Assembly (NCBI GenBank): GCA_900547975.1
Contig: URIX01000043.1
Span: 1-15,122, forward strand
Direction of reading: 5' to 3'
DNA length: 15,122 nucleotides
DNA from: an uncultured Eubacteriales bacterium
GTDB lineage: Bacteria > Bacillota > Clostridia > Christensenellales > CAG-917
The notes beneath the pieces are model-generated. The model was given only the letters and a program-made list of their open reading frames with translations, did no database searches and was not told the origin of the DNA. The position numbers were made by a program, and so were the translations under genes. Positions 1 through 8,611 of the stretch are shown here, piece after piece. Numbering within the stretch: the first letter of the stretch is position 1; every line of letters starts with the position of its first letter.

Positions 1-178
1 AGGCTCGCCGCCGTTGCGGCTCGTGGTTCGTCTTCGAACGGGCAGAGTAGTAGCATAAGAACGCTTCGAACGAGTGAGCGTTTAACCGCTTGCGTGCAAT
101 GCACGACCTCACCAAGCAAGCACTCGCACGGAATTGCGATTTGAGTTCTTACCCGTCTTATTTTGAGAGCAAAGAGGG
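1..178. other. Non-coding leader, no recognised gene
   Basis: No convincing coding region is seen. Short open frames on both strands give low-complexity, Arg/Ser/Cys-rich translations with no domain and no ribosome binding site. A small dyad is visible (aacgct at 60-65 with agcgtt at 77-82). The T-arm-like string near 26-40 is not accompanied by an acceptor, D or anticodon arm, so it is not called as a tRNA. The segment may belong to the upstream flank of the repeat that begins near 179. Confidence 0.5.
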
Positions 179-393
179 CTTGCGCGGTTAGTGATTGCAA
201 AAACAAGTGCGGTGTCAAGCAATAAACTTCGTTTTTTGCTTTCACCGCAACGCCGTTTGAGCAATGCTTCGCGGACGGCGGTTTCATCTCGTCTTCGAAA
301 AGGCACATACCGTTAATAAGTACGCTCCGAATAAGTTTCGGATTAAGGCTTCGCCTTCCTCAATTATTAATTATTCATTATTAATTATTAATT
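179..393 (+). repeat. Composite dispersed repeat, left copy (inverted relative to the right end)
   Basis: Positions 179-260 match the reverse complement of 15041-15122 at 77 of 82 positions by direct reading. The similarity resumes after about 86 extra bases in this copy: 'gcaat' at 261-265, then 'cgccttcc' at 352-359, then the AT-rich tract at 361-393. The right copy has the same blocks in the same order without the extra segment. The extra segment (266-351) holds two small hairpins (326-330/338-342 and 345-349/353-357). There is no transposase, so this looks like a non-autonomous or otherwise passive intergenic repeat. The family assignment is unknown. Confidence 0.8.
361..393 (+). repeat. 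AT-rich dispersed repeat, copy 1
   Basis: The tract begins caattattaattattcatt and continues with more taatta units. Close copies lie at 8562-8595 and 13201-13228 on the same strand and at 14991-15025 on the opposite strand. This copy lies about 30 bases upstream of the -35 box of the response regulator promoter, where an AT-rich stretch could act as an UP element. That role is an inference. Confidence 0.8.
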
Positions 394-422
394 TCTCTTA
401 CTTTTCTTTATATTTTTTTAAG

Positions 423-450
423 TTGAAAATCATTGTATCTATGTTATAAT
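423..450 (+). promoter_or_regulatory. Sigma70-type promoter of the two-component/ispE operon
   Basis: The -35 box is TTGAAA at 423-428 and the -10 box is a perfect TATAAT at 445-450, with a 16-base spacer. Transcription would begin near 457, giving a leader of about 22 nt before the ATG at 479. This is the only strong promoter match upstream of the first gene. Confidence 0.72.
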
Positions 451-478
451 CTATCCATAAATATATTTGAGGTGAACG

Positions 479-1160
<682 letters not shown>

Positions 1161-1174
<14 letters not shown>

Positions 1175-2879
1175 ACCGCACAAAAACGATGATTATGAGT
1201 TACAAAACGGTGTTTTAAGTGCCGATTGTGACGATAATCGTAAAAAAAACGGGCGCAATAAAAGAATTAAAAACGCGCCGCACATCGACAACGCAAGTTT
1301 TCTTGCGTTGCTTATTCGCAGTTTCGTTTCCTTTTCGCTGATTATAATTCTGGGCGTTGTTGCCATATTTATTTTGGTAAACTGGGCGTTTTCGCCAAAC
1401 GGCATAAACATACGGCAAAAGAATATTTCCGACTATAAATCCTATCTCGAAAGCGGCAACTATCAAAAGATTCCGTCAAACAAAATTCTCGGCGACAACG
1501 GGTGGCTCGAAGTTGTTACGGCGGACGGGAACACCGTTTATTCCACTCGCGCCGAAAGCGGCGTTTACACGCAAGGCGAACTCGATTGCATAGTCCGCTA
1601 CAACGTCGGCGAAACGAGAGAAGTGCACAATTTCAAACTCGCAACCGACAAGTATAACTACCTTGTCACCATAAGTTACAACGACAGCAAGGGCAATCCG
1701 CAAGAGCGTTACTATCTTTTGAGCAAGGGTGAGGACGGGTTGTACCGTATCGTTTCATCGTCCATTTCCACGACAAAAACGAGTTTTACGCAACAAGAGT
1801 ACGAATACCTCACCTACAATGCCGTACATTCCGAACAAATGTTGTATCGCCTTTCCTTTAAGGGTGCGGACGGGGTGGATTATTACGCCGTTTTCCTCAG
1901 CGAAAACGAAAACAACACTGCCGTCGTGTATTTGTTAATCGTGGTTATCGTGCTTTGTATTCTCGCATTGTTTGCGACGGTTATGGTGTTTTACGTTCGC
2001 TACATCAACAAGCACGTCCAAAAACCGCTTGCGGTGCTGTCCTACGCAATGACGACGTTCCCGTCGAAAGAAAAGCACGAGCATTTGAACTACAAAGGCT
2101 CGAAAGAGTTTGAACACCTTTACGACAGTTTCAACGAAATGGTGGATCTTCTCGACGCGAGCGAGCAGCAAAAACTTGCGCTCGAAGCGGACAAGCAACG
2201 TATGCTTGCAGGATTGTCGCACGACCTGAAAACCCCTGTCACCATAATTCAAGGCTTCACGAAAGCGATAAAAGACGGTTTGGTGAGCGACGAGGACAAG
2301 CAAAAGTATTTGCAGATAATCCTTACCAAATCCGACCAAATGGTCGCGCTCATCAATCAATTTTACGAGTACAATAAACTCGAACACCCCGACTTCGCGC
2401 TTGACAAAAAACCTTGCGACGTTGCGGAACTTGCAAGAAGTTTCCTTGCGGGAATATACGACGAGTTCGAGATACGCGGCTACAACCTCGACGCACAGAT
2501 TTGCGAAGAACGCCTCGTTTGCGACTTGGACAAAGGGCAGTTTTTGCGCGTGTTCGAGAACATAACGGGCAATTTCTTCAAGTACACGCCGAAGGGTTCG
2601 ACGTTGCTTTTCAGTGTTAAAAGAGAAGAAAACAAGGTGAAAATCGCAATCGCGGACAACGGACTCGGCATAAACGAGGAATCGAAAAAAGACGTGTTCG
2701 AGGCGTTCGCGGTGGGCGAAAAATCCCGCAACAATCAAGGCTCGGGACTCGGACTTGCCGTTTGCAAAAAAATCGTCACTATGCACGGCGGAAACATCGA
2801 ACTTGCAAAAGAGCCTATAAAGGGTTACAACACCGAATTCGATATTACGCTCGATTTAAGCGAGGATTCGCAAAAATGA
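1161..2879 (+). CDS. Membrane sensor histidine kinase
   Basis: This 572-residue protein autophosphorylates and passes phosphate to the upstream response regulator. It has a charged cytoplasmic N-terminus (1-46), TM1 at about 48-76, an extracytoplasmic sensor region of about 175 residues (77-252), TM2 at about 253-281 and a HAMP-like linker (about 282-335). The HisKA domain follows, with His354 in GLSHDLKTPV. The HATPase_c domain has its N box around Asn467/Asn471, the G1 box DNGLGI (499-504) and the G2 box GSGLGLAV (527-534). The only credible in-frame start ahead of TM1 is a TTG at 1161, inside the last codons of the regulator gene, with a weak AGAGG upstream; this suggests translational coupling. 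The extracytoplasmic region matches no sensor fold I recognise. The stop overlaps the next gene in an ATGA. Confidence 0.92.
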
Positions 2880-3649
2880 TTACAGCAAAAGTGCCTGCAA
2901 AACTCAATCTGTCGCTTGCCGTAACGGGCAAAAGAGGGAATATGCACACCCTCGATATGATTATGTATCCGTATGAAAAATTTGAGGATATAGTCGAGTT
3001 TTGCCCCGTCGACGGAAAAGTCGGGTTCGACGTGTTCGTAAAGGGCGGTTTCGACGGCTTGGACGAGGAAAGATTTTTTGCTTTTGCACGCGACAAATTC
3101 GACGCAATCGCAAACCGTTTGCAAGTGGGTGGAAAAATCGAAATTTTCAAAGGCGTACCCCTCGGAGCAGGGCTCGGCGGCTCGTCGGCGACGATTGCGT
3201 GCGTGTATAAAGCCGCAATCGAATATCTGCGCGAAAAAGGTCAAAATATGTCGTTAGATGTCGAGTTCTTGCTATCTTTGGGCAGCGACGTGCCGTATAT
3301 GGTTCAGGGCGGCGTATGCCGCGTTTCGGGAGTGGGCGAAGTCATAGAGAAACTGGAAAGCGATGGCAGAATCGAGGTGTGCGAGATTATCGCAAAGGGC
3401 GGAAGCGACAGCGGAAAATGCTATAAACTGCTCGACGAACTGTGCGGCGAAAAATTCGACGTCGCAAACGTTCCGACGACGGTTGCCGAAGCAATCGAAG
3501 TTGCGAGAAACGACCTTTTTGAGCCTGCCTGTATTCTCAATCCGCAAATAAAAGACGCTTGCGACGAGTTGAAAGAAAGAGGATTCGACAAAATTTTTAT
3601 GTCGGGAAGCGGAAGCACCGTTTTTGCGATTTCGGGTTTCGCAAAATAA
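2876..3649 (+). CDS. ispE: 4-diphosphocytidyl-2-C-methyl-D-erythritol kinase (GHMP kinase)
   Basis: IspE phosphorylates CDP-methylerythritol in the cytoplasmic MEP isoprenoid pathway. In this 257-residue protein the N-terminus PAKLNLSL supplies the catalytic-position lysine (Lys9), PLGAGLGGSSATIA (about 95-108) is the GHMP ATP-binding loop, GSDVP carries the expected catalytic Asp138, and MSGSGSTVFAI (about 242-252) is the C-terminal glycine motif. It is shorter than typical IspE (about 280-300 residues). The usual GYHEL motif reads GNMHTL here, so the Tyr that normally precedes the conserved His is Met23. The ATG at 2876 overlaps the kinase stop (ATGA) and has GAGG at 2862-2865. A longer frame upstream lies inside the kinase gene and is not used. 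A related GHMP kinase with a shifted substrate is possible but less likely. Confidence 0.83.
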   Translation: MITAKVPAKLNLSLAVTGKRGNMHTLDMIMYPYEKFEDIVEFCPVDGKVGFDVFVKGGFDGLDEERFFAFARDKFDAIANRLQVGGKIEIFKGVPLGAGLGGSSATIACVYKAAIEYLREKGQNMSLDVEFLLSLGSDVPYMVQGGVCRVSGVGEVIEKLESDGRIEVCEIIAKGGSDSGKCYKLLDELCGEKFDVANVPTTVAEAIEVARNDLFEPACILNPQIKDACDELKERGFDKIFMSGSGSTVFAISGFAK

Positions 3650-3708
3650 AAACATCACAAAAGTACGAAATAAAGTTTGTTTTTTAACATTTTTTACGAA
3701 ATGATTTT

Positions 3709-3744
3709 TGTAAATTGCGCATTTTTGCAAAAAATTTACATTTT
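3709..3744 (+). terminator. Possible weak intrinsic terminator after ispE
   Basis: An 8-bp stem pairs tgtaaatt (3709-3716) with aatttaca (3733-3740), with further gc/gc pairing inside, and it is followed by TTTT (3741-3744). The stem is AT-rich and the T-run is short, so the call is tentative. It sits just ahead of the glgB promoter, which is a sensible place for a terminator. Confidence 0.35.
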
Positions 3745-3749
3745 AACTC

Positions 3750-3778
3750 TTGTATGCGCGCGTGCTTTTTGTTATAAT
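3750..3778 (+). promoter_or_regulatory. Sigma70-type promoter of glgBCD
   Basis: The -35-like box is TTGTAT at 3750-3755 and the -10 box is a perfect TATAAT at 3773-3778, separated by 17 bases. Transcription would begin near 3785, leaving a leader of about 55 nt before glgB. This separates the glycogen genes from the two-component operon. I saw no convincing CcpA-type cre site around it. Confidence 0.68.
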
Positions 3779-3830
3779 AAGCGTAAATAATATTAGAAGT
3801 ATATCCTTGATTGATAAGGGATTTGCTTTT

Positions 3831-3838
3831 GGAGAAGG
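3831..3838 (+). promoter_or_regulatory. glgB ribosome binding site
   Basis: GGAGAAGG lies immediately upstream of ATG 3841. It favours 3841 over an in-frame TTG at 3811, which has no comparable site and would add ten poorly conserved residues. Confidence 0.75.
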
Positions 3839-3840
3839 TA

Positions 3841-5733
3841 ATGGCAAAACAAAATGACAGTTATGCAAGTTATTTGTTCCACGAAGGGACGAATTATCAA
3901 GCGCATAAGATGTTCTCGCCCGTTCCGAGTGCAAAAGACGGCGTAGACGGTTGGGATTTCGCCGTATGGGCACCCAACGCCGCATCCGTTTCGGTCGTGG
4001 GCGATTTTAACGACTGGGACGTAAACGCCAATCGTATGCAGAAACAAGACGACGGCGTATGGACGGCTTTCGTTGCCGGCGCAACGCAATTTCAATCGTA
4101 CAAATACGCGATAACGTCCGAGAGCGGCGAAACCGTCTTTAAGTGCGACCCTTACGGATTGCATTTCGAGACCGCGCCCGCAAACGCTTCCAAACTTTAT
4201 GACATTTCGGGCTACCGCTGGAAAGACAAAAAGTGGATGAGAGAAAGGGAAAACTACAACCCCTACGGCTCGCCTATCAACATCTACGAGATTCATTTCG
4301 GCTCGTGGAAGAAGTATGCCGACGGCAACTACATCAATTACAGCGCGATGGCGGACGAACTCATCCCTTACGTCAAAAAGATGGGCTATACGCACATCGA
4401 GGTTATGCCGCTCACCGAGTATCCTTTCGACGGAAGTTGGGGCTATCAGACGACGGGTATGTTTGCGCCGACTTCCCGCTACGGCACGCCGAAAGACCTT
4501 ATGGAATTTGTCGACCGCTGTCATAGAGCGGGCATAGGCATTATTCTTGACTGGGTGCTTGCGCACTTCCCTCGCGACGAGCAAGGTTTGCGCCTTTTTG
4601 ACGGCACGCCCCTTTACGAATACGCCGACCCTCGCAAGGGCGAGCATAAAGAGTGGGGCACAATGGTGTACGATTTCGGCAAAAACGAAGTCAAATCTTT
4701 CCTCATATCCGCGGCGATGTTCTGGTTTGACGTATACCACATCGACGGAATCCGTTGCGACGCGGTTGCGAGTATGCTCTATCTCGACTACGGCAGAAAA
4801 GACGGCGAGTGGGCACCCAACCAATACGGCGGAAATTACAACCTCGAAGCGAAAGATTTCTTAAAACAAATGAACACCGCAATACTTTCAAAGTATCACG
4901 GCGCGCTCACCATAGCCGAGGAAAGCACCGCTTATCCTATGATAACCAAGCCTGCCTACGACGGCGGACTCGGATTCAATTTCAAGTGGAATATGGGCTG
5001 GATGAACGACAGTTTGCATTATCTGTCCCTCGACCCGTTTTTCAGAAAAGACAATCACAACAACCTTACTTTCGCAATCACGTACGCATACAGCGAAAAT
5101 TACATTCTTCCCGTTTCCCACGACGAAGTCGTACACGGCAAGTGCAGTATGATAAACAAAGTGCCGGGCGACTACGACCAAAAGTTCGAGGGACTCAAAG
5201 CGTTTTACGGCTTTATGATGGGACACCCCGGCAAGAAACTCAACTTTATGGGCAACGAGTTCGCGCAGTTCATCGAATGGAATTACGCCCAACAACTCGA
5301 CTGGTTCTTGCTTGATTATCCGCGCCACCGCACCTTCCAAAAGTTTATGAAAGACCTCAACGCTTTCTATCTCGAAAACAAGGCGATGTGGCAACTCGAC
5401 TGCACATACGACGGGTTCAAGTGGATAGTGGTGGACGACAATTCGCAAAACGTCGTATCCTTCATTCGCAAGGCGGCGGACGGCGAGTATGTCATATGCG
5501 TTGTCAACTTCTCGCCCGTCGAAAGACTCAAATACGTTATGGGCGTACCCGAGGGCGTGACGTACAGAGCGGATTTGTATTCCGCACTCAAAAAGTACGG
5601 CGGCGAGGAAGAAAGACGCCCCTCGTTCAGAGCGAGCGCGAAACCCTCGCACGGTTATCCGTATTCAATAAAAGTCAATATTCCCAAAAACTCTGTTATG
5701 TTTTTGAAGCCGGAATATAAGGAGGAAAAATAA
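3841..5733 (+). CDS. glgB: 1,4-alpha-glucan (glycogen) branching enzyme
   Basis: This GH13 branching enzyme cuts an alpha-1,4 chain and re-attaches it by an alpha-1,6 bond, making glycogen branches in the cytoplasm. It has 630 residues, normal for the family. A CBM48-type N-terminal domain (about 35-115) contains the WAPNAASVSVVGDFNDWD signature. The catalytic barrel (about 145-520) shows region I with Asp237 and His242 (DWVLAHFP; the usual proline is Leu here), nucleophile Asp307 in DGIRCDAV, acid/base Glu360 in IAEEST and transition-state Asp428 in SHDEVVHGK. A C-terminal beta domain ends near residue 630. It is the first gene of glgBCD; its TAA is followed directly by the glgC ATG. Confidence 0.96.
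   Translation: MAKQNDSYASYLFHEGTNYQAHKMFSPVPSAKDGVDGWDFAVWAPNAASVSVVGDFNDWDVNANRMQKQDDGVWTAFVAGATQFQSYKYAITSESGETVFKCDPYGLHFETAPANASKLYDISGYRWKDKKWMRERENYNPYGSPINIYEIHFGSWKKYADGNYINYSAMADELIPYVKKMGYTHIEVMPLTEYPFDGSWGYQTTGMFAPTSRYGTPKDLMEFVDRCHRAGIGIILDWVLAHFPRDEQGLRLFDGTPLYEYADPRKGEHKEWGTMVYDFGKNEVKSFLISAAMFWFDVYHIDGIRCDAVASMLYLDYGRKDGEWAPNQYGGNYNLEAKDFLKQMNTAILSKYHGALTIAEESTAYPMITKPAYDGGLGFNFKWNMGWMNDSLHYLSLDPFFRKDNHNNLTFAITYAYSENYILPVSHDEVVHGKCSMINKVPGDYDQKFEGLKAFYGFMMGHPGKKLNFMGNEFAQFIEWNYAQQLDWFLLDYPRHRTFQKFMKDLNAFYLENKAMWQLDCTYDGFKWIVVDDNSQNVVSFIRKAADGEYVICVVNFSPVERLKYVMGVPEGVTYRADLYSALKKYGGEEERRPSFRASAKPSHGYPYSIKVNIPKNSVMFLKPEYKEEK
5719..5725 (+). promoter_or_regulatory. Perfect Shine-Dalgarno for glgC
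   Basis: AAGGAGG sits within the last codons of glgB, eight bases before the glgC ATG at 5734. It supports the chosen start and efficient translation straight after glgB termination. Confidence 0.8.
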
Positions 5734-6930
5734 ATGAGCAAAATTTCCAAAAAGGAATGTATCGCAATGCTTCTTGCGGGCGGTCAGGGCACAAGACTGG
5801 GCGTGCTTACCTCGTCGGTCGCAAAACCCGCAGTGCCGTTCGGCGCAAAGTATCGCATCATCGATTTTCCGCTTTCCAACAGCATCAACAGCGGTATCGA
5901 TACAATAGGCGTTCTCACGCAGTATCGTCCCTTCGAGTTACATCAATACATAGGCAACGGTCAGCCGTGGGATTTGGACAGACTCAGCGGCGGTATCTAC
6001 GTTTTGCCGCCGTATATGGGCGCAAAATCGGGCGAGTGGTACAAAGGCACGGCGAACGCAATCTACCAAAATATAGACTTTATCGACAATTACAGCCCCG
6101 ATTACGTCGTGATTCTGAGCGGCGACCACATCTACAAGATGGATTATCACGATATGCTCAAAGAACATAAACGCAACGGCGCGGACTGCACCATTGCCGT
6201 GCGCGACGTACCCATCGAGGAAGCAAGCCGCTTCGGTATTCTCAATCTCAAAAAGAACAGCAAACAAATCGAGGAATTCGAGGAAAAACCGAAGAATCCC
6301 AGAAGCACGAAGGCTTCTATGGGCATTTATATCTTCACTTGGGAAAAACTGCGCAAGTACCTCATCGAGGACGAAAACGACAAGGACAGCGAAAACGATT
6401 TCGGCAAAAATATCATTCCCAAAATGCTCGCGGACGGACAGAGAATGTACGCGTATCAATTTGACGGTTACTGGAAGGACGTCGGTACGATTTCGTCCTT
6501 GTGGGAAGCAAATATGGACGTTCTCAAGGGCGACGAGTTCAATCTCGACGACGACAAGTGGAAGATTTACGCGCGCAACAACGCCGAGCCGCCACACTAC
6601 GTCGCGCCGACCGGCAACGTCATAAACTGCCTCGTCAGTGAAGGTACCGTAATCAACGGTACGGTCAAAAACAGCATAGTGTCCAACTCGGTCAAAATAG
6701 GCAAAGACGCGTATATCGAGGAATCCGTCATTATGCCCGGCGCGGTTATCGAAGACGGCGCGGACGTCAGATACTCGATCGTCGGCTGGAACGCGGTCGT
6801 CGGCAAAAACAGTATGGTCGGCGAAACGCTCGAGCATTGCAACCCGGGCGAGTGGAAAATCAGCGTCATCGCCCCGAACTACACTCTTGCACCGAACTCG
6901 GTTGTCGGCGCAAACGAAATGATAGGTTAA
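5734..6930 (+). CDS. glgC: Glucose-1-phosphate adenylyltransferase (ADP-glucose pyrophosphorylase), catalytic subunit
   Basis: GlgC makes ADP-glucose and pyrophosphate from ATP and glucose-1-phosphate, the committed step of bacterial glycogen synthesis. The 398-residue protein has the nucleotidyltransferase loop GGQGTRL (16-22), KPAVPFG (31-37), metal-binding Asp131 in GDHIYKMDY, the sugar-phosphate motif FEEKPK (182-187) with Lys185, and YWKDVGT (246-252). A left-handed beta-helix domain (about 295-398) is visible as hexapeptide-like I/V-x-G/N repeats. All key catalytic motifs are intact, unlike in the following gene. The length is normal for Firmicutes GlgC. It lies between glgB (0 nt gap) and glgD (12 nt gap). 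In Firmicutes GlgC works with GlgD, and allosteric control may differ from the enterobacterial enzyme. Confidence 0.96.
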   Translation: MSKISKKECIAMLLAGGQGTRLGVLTSSVAKPAVPFGAKYRIIDFPLSNSINSGIDTIGVLTQYRPFELHQYIGNGQPWDLDRLSGGIYVLPPYMGAKSGEWYKGTANAIYQNIDFIDNYSPDYVVILSGDHIYKMDYHDMLKEHKRNGADCTIAVRDVPIEEASRFGILNLKKNSKQIEEFEEKPKNPRSTKASMGIYIFTWEKLRKYLIEDENDKDSENDFGKNIIPKMLADGQRMYAYQFDGYWKDVGTISSLWEANMDVLKGDEFNLDDDKWKIYARNNAEPPHYVAPTGNVINCLVSEGTVINGTVKNSIVSNSVKIGKDAYIEESVIMPGAVIEDGADVRYSIVGWNAVVGKNSMVGETLEHCNPGEWKISVIAPNYTLAPNSVVGANEMIG

Positions 6931-6942
6931 GGAGGGAAGAAT

Positions 6943-8058
6943 ATGAAAAACAATACGATGGGCGTTTTGTTCGCGTCCGACCCCGACAGCCATCTTAACG
7001 ATTTGACAATCCATCGCACCACGGCTTCGTTGCCGTTTGCGGGAAGATACCGTCTTATCGACTTCACGCTGTCCAACCTCGTACACGCAAATATCACTAC
7101 GATAGGCATCGTCACGCGCAACAACTATAATTCCCTTATGGACCACCTTCGTATGGGTCGCGACTGGGACTTGAACAGAAAAAACAGCGGTCTTACGCTT
7201 TTCCCGCCTTTTGCGTTCAACAGCGAGCATAAGGTTTACAAGGGCAAAATCGAAGCGTTGTTCAATCTGCGCGGCTATCTTTTGAACAACAACGAGGAAT
7301 ACGTCGTTATATCCAACACGAATATCGCTTGCAACATCGATTTTGACGAAATCGAGGCTTTCCACATCGAAAAGGGCGCGGATATAACCGTTCTCACCTA
7401 CAAAACCGACGATATTACGCCGAGAAAACTCATTATTTCGTCGGACAAAAATCACCGTATCACCGATATGCGCTACGCGGTGGCAAGCGACACGGGCAAG
7501 CAACAATGCAATCTCAACGTCTACTTCATCAAGAAGGACTTGCTCATATCCCTTGTCGACAACGCATACGCGCACGGCTGCTACGACTTCGAAAAGGACA
7601 TCCTTCAAGAAAACCTTTCCGAACTCTATATTATGAACTACGAGGTCAAGGAATACGTCGCCGTCATCGACCGTATCCCGACCTATTTCAAACGCAGTAT
7701 GGACTTGCTCAAACCCGAAGTGAGAGACGCCTTGTTCTACAAACATTCCACCATTCTCACAAAGGTCAAGGACAGCGTTCCCGCAAGGTATAAAGGCGGC
7801 GCAAACGTCAAAAATTCAATCATCGCCGACGGTTGCGTCATCGACGGCACAGTCGAAAACTCCATTCTTTTCCGTTCCGTCAAGGTCGGCAAAGGCGCAG
7901 TCATTCGCAATTCCATCGTTATGGAAGACACTATCGTCATGGAAAACGCCTCTCTCGATTACACCATCACCGACAAGGACGTCATCATTCAGCCGGGACG
8001 TGTGTTGAGCGGGTATGAGACTTATCCGATGGTGGTCGTCAAAGGCAAAGTAATTTAA
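6943..8058 (+). CDS. glgD: GlgD, non-catalytic ADP-glucose pyrophosphorylase subunit
   Basis: GlgD is a GlgC paralogue that pairs with GlgC in Firmicutes and raises or tunes its activity. The 371-residue protein keeps the fold (SLPFAGRYRLIDFTLSN at about 29-45 and a C-terminal beta-helix from about residue 285). It has lost the catalytic signatures: the GGxGTRL loop is replaced by ASDPDSHLNDLT, and the GDHIYKMDY site is replaced by SNTNIACNIDF. This pattern is normal for GlgD, so it is not a decayed pseudogene; the frame is open throughout. An AAGGAGGG ribosome binding site (6929-6936) overlaps the glgC stop codon and fixes the ATG at 6943. A long intergenic region with hairpins begins directly after the stop. 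Confidence 0.94.
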   Translation: MKNNTMGVLFASDPDSHLNDLTIHRTTASLPFAGRYRLIDFTLSNLVHANITTIGIVTRNNYNSLMDHLRMGRDWDLNRKNSGLTLFPPFAFNSEHKVYKGKIEALFNLRGYLLNNNEEYVVISNTNIACNIDFDEIEAFHIEKGADITVLTYKTDDITPRKLIISSDKNHRITDMRYAVASDTGKQQCNLNVYFIKKDLLISLVDNAYAHGCYDFEKDILQENLSELYIMNYEVKEYVAVIDRIPTYFKRSMDLLKPEVRDALFYKHSTILTKVKDSVPARYKGGANVKNSIIADGCVIDGTVENSILFRSVKVGKGAVIRNSIVMEDTIVMENASLDYTITDKDVIIQPGRVLSGYETYPMVVVKGKVI

Positions 8059-8061
8059 TAA

Positions 8062-8129
8062 TTTGCGCCGAATGCAAAACACTTGTCACCCATCTTTTCA
8101 AGATGGCTTGACAAATATTTTGGCGCAAA
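8062..8129. repeat. Nested inverted repeat just after glgD
   Basis: The outer arms are tttgcgcc (8062-8069) and ggcgcaaa (8122-8129). The inner arms pair ttgtca (8083-8088) with tgacaa (8109-8114) and ccatctt with aagatgg around a three-base loop near 8097-8099. No T-tract follows, so it is not a classical intrinsic terminator. It starts three bases after the glgD stop, so it would lie in the 3' end of the glgBCD transcript and could protect it or attenuate read-through. That function is an inference. Confidence 0.6.
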
Positions 8130-8135
8130 CGTCCT

Positions 8136-8167
8136 GTCACAAACAAATCAGAGCATTTGTTTGTGAC
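8136..8167. repeat. Perfect 13-bp hairpin
   Basis: gtcacaaacaaat (8136-8148) pairs perfectly with atttgtttgtgac (8155-8167) around a six-base loop. There is no T-run behind it. Its role is unknown; it could be an RNA hairpin or a DNA cruciform or protein site. Confidence 0.6.
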
Positions 8168-8382
8168 GTAAGGGGTTGCAACTTTGAGACGGCTCGGCAG
8201 TTGCAACGGCGGAAGTGGATGCTCACAACGATTCTTCGTCGTTGCATATTGTTCGGCTCCGCCTGTCTACGAGCAACGTTTGGGCGGCTTCGAATCCGAA
8301 TGATTCGTTGTCATTCCGTCAATGTCGAGTGAGGAAACTTGCTTGCAAGGGTTTCCGAGCGATGATATTTTTGATGTGATTG

Positions 8383-8402
8383 TATTTGCACTTGTGCAAA
8401 TA
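8383..8402. promoter_or_regulatory. 20-base dyad, possible operator
   Basis: tatttgcac and gtgcaaata flank a central tt, giving nine matched pairs. The size and spacing resemble sites bound by dimeric regulators. No regulator gene or second copy in this window supports it, so the call is tentative. Confidence 0.3.
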
Positions 8403-8561
8403 AAAGCCGTAGGCTTGCGCCAAAAGCGCAAAATCGCTGTTGAGCGTAAGCGTGGGAATCCAGCGAAGCGTAATGTGACTGACGTGCAAATATCACGCTT
8501 AAATATAGTGGATAAAGGTCACGCTCAAACAAACAAAATCGGGTGCGGGTGTTCCCGCCAT

Positions 8562-8595
8562 CAATTATTAATTAATAATTATTCATTATTAATTA
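8562..8595 (+). repeat. AT-rich dispersed repeat, copy 2 (upstream of glgA)
   Basis: This is the same caattattaatta...attcattattaatta tract as copy 1, here with a small internal duplication. It is preceded by gggtgcgggt (8541-8550) and 'cgcc', a layout shared with copy 3. It ends five bases before the glgA ribosome binding site (AGAGGA, 8600-8605), so it must form part of the glgA promoter or leader. Confidence 0.78.
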
Positions 8596-8611
8596 GCAAA
8601 GAGGACTGTTT

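Larger units (their letters stand above)
8059..8611. other. 553-nt intergenic region between glgD and glgA, no credible gene
   Basis: Besides the two hairpins at 8062-8129 and 8136-8167, this region holds a repeated 8-base palindrome gttgcaac (8175-8182 and 8200-8207), small stems caacga/tcgttg (8226-8231/8239-8244) and ggaaac/gtttcc (8333-8338/8351-8356), and a near-palindrome at 8383-8402. It ends in an AT-rich repeat (8562-8595). The longest open frames (8063-8332 and 8322-8615) have no start signal, no domain and a composition unlike the neighbours, and the second reads through the AT-rich repeat. I see no clear -35/-10 pair. The region looks like accumulated non-coding repeats. Confidence 0.6.

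Noticed and set aside
22..60. tRNA-like T-arm string
   Set aside because: No acceptor, D or anticodon arms can be assembled around it.
264..449. 61-codon open frame in the leader
   Set aside because: It translates the composite repeat and runs across the promoter of the response regulator.
3627..3649. Hairpin tttgcga/tcgcaaa at the end of ispE as a terminator
   Set aside because: It lies within the coding end and is followed by A-rich sequence without a T-run.
5938..7746. 602-codon open frame on the minus strand across glgC and glgD
   Set aside because: It is antisense to two well-conserved enzymes and its translation shows no domain. It arises because the sense genes rarely use codons that create reverse-strand stops.
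6943..8058. glgD as a decayed glgC pseudogene
   Set aside because: Loss of the GGxGTRL and GDHIYKMDY motifs is the normal state of GlgD in Firmicutes, and the frame is intact with a strong ribosome binding site.
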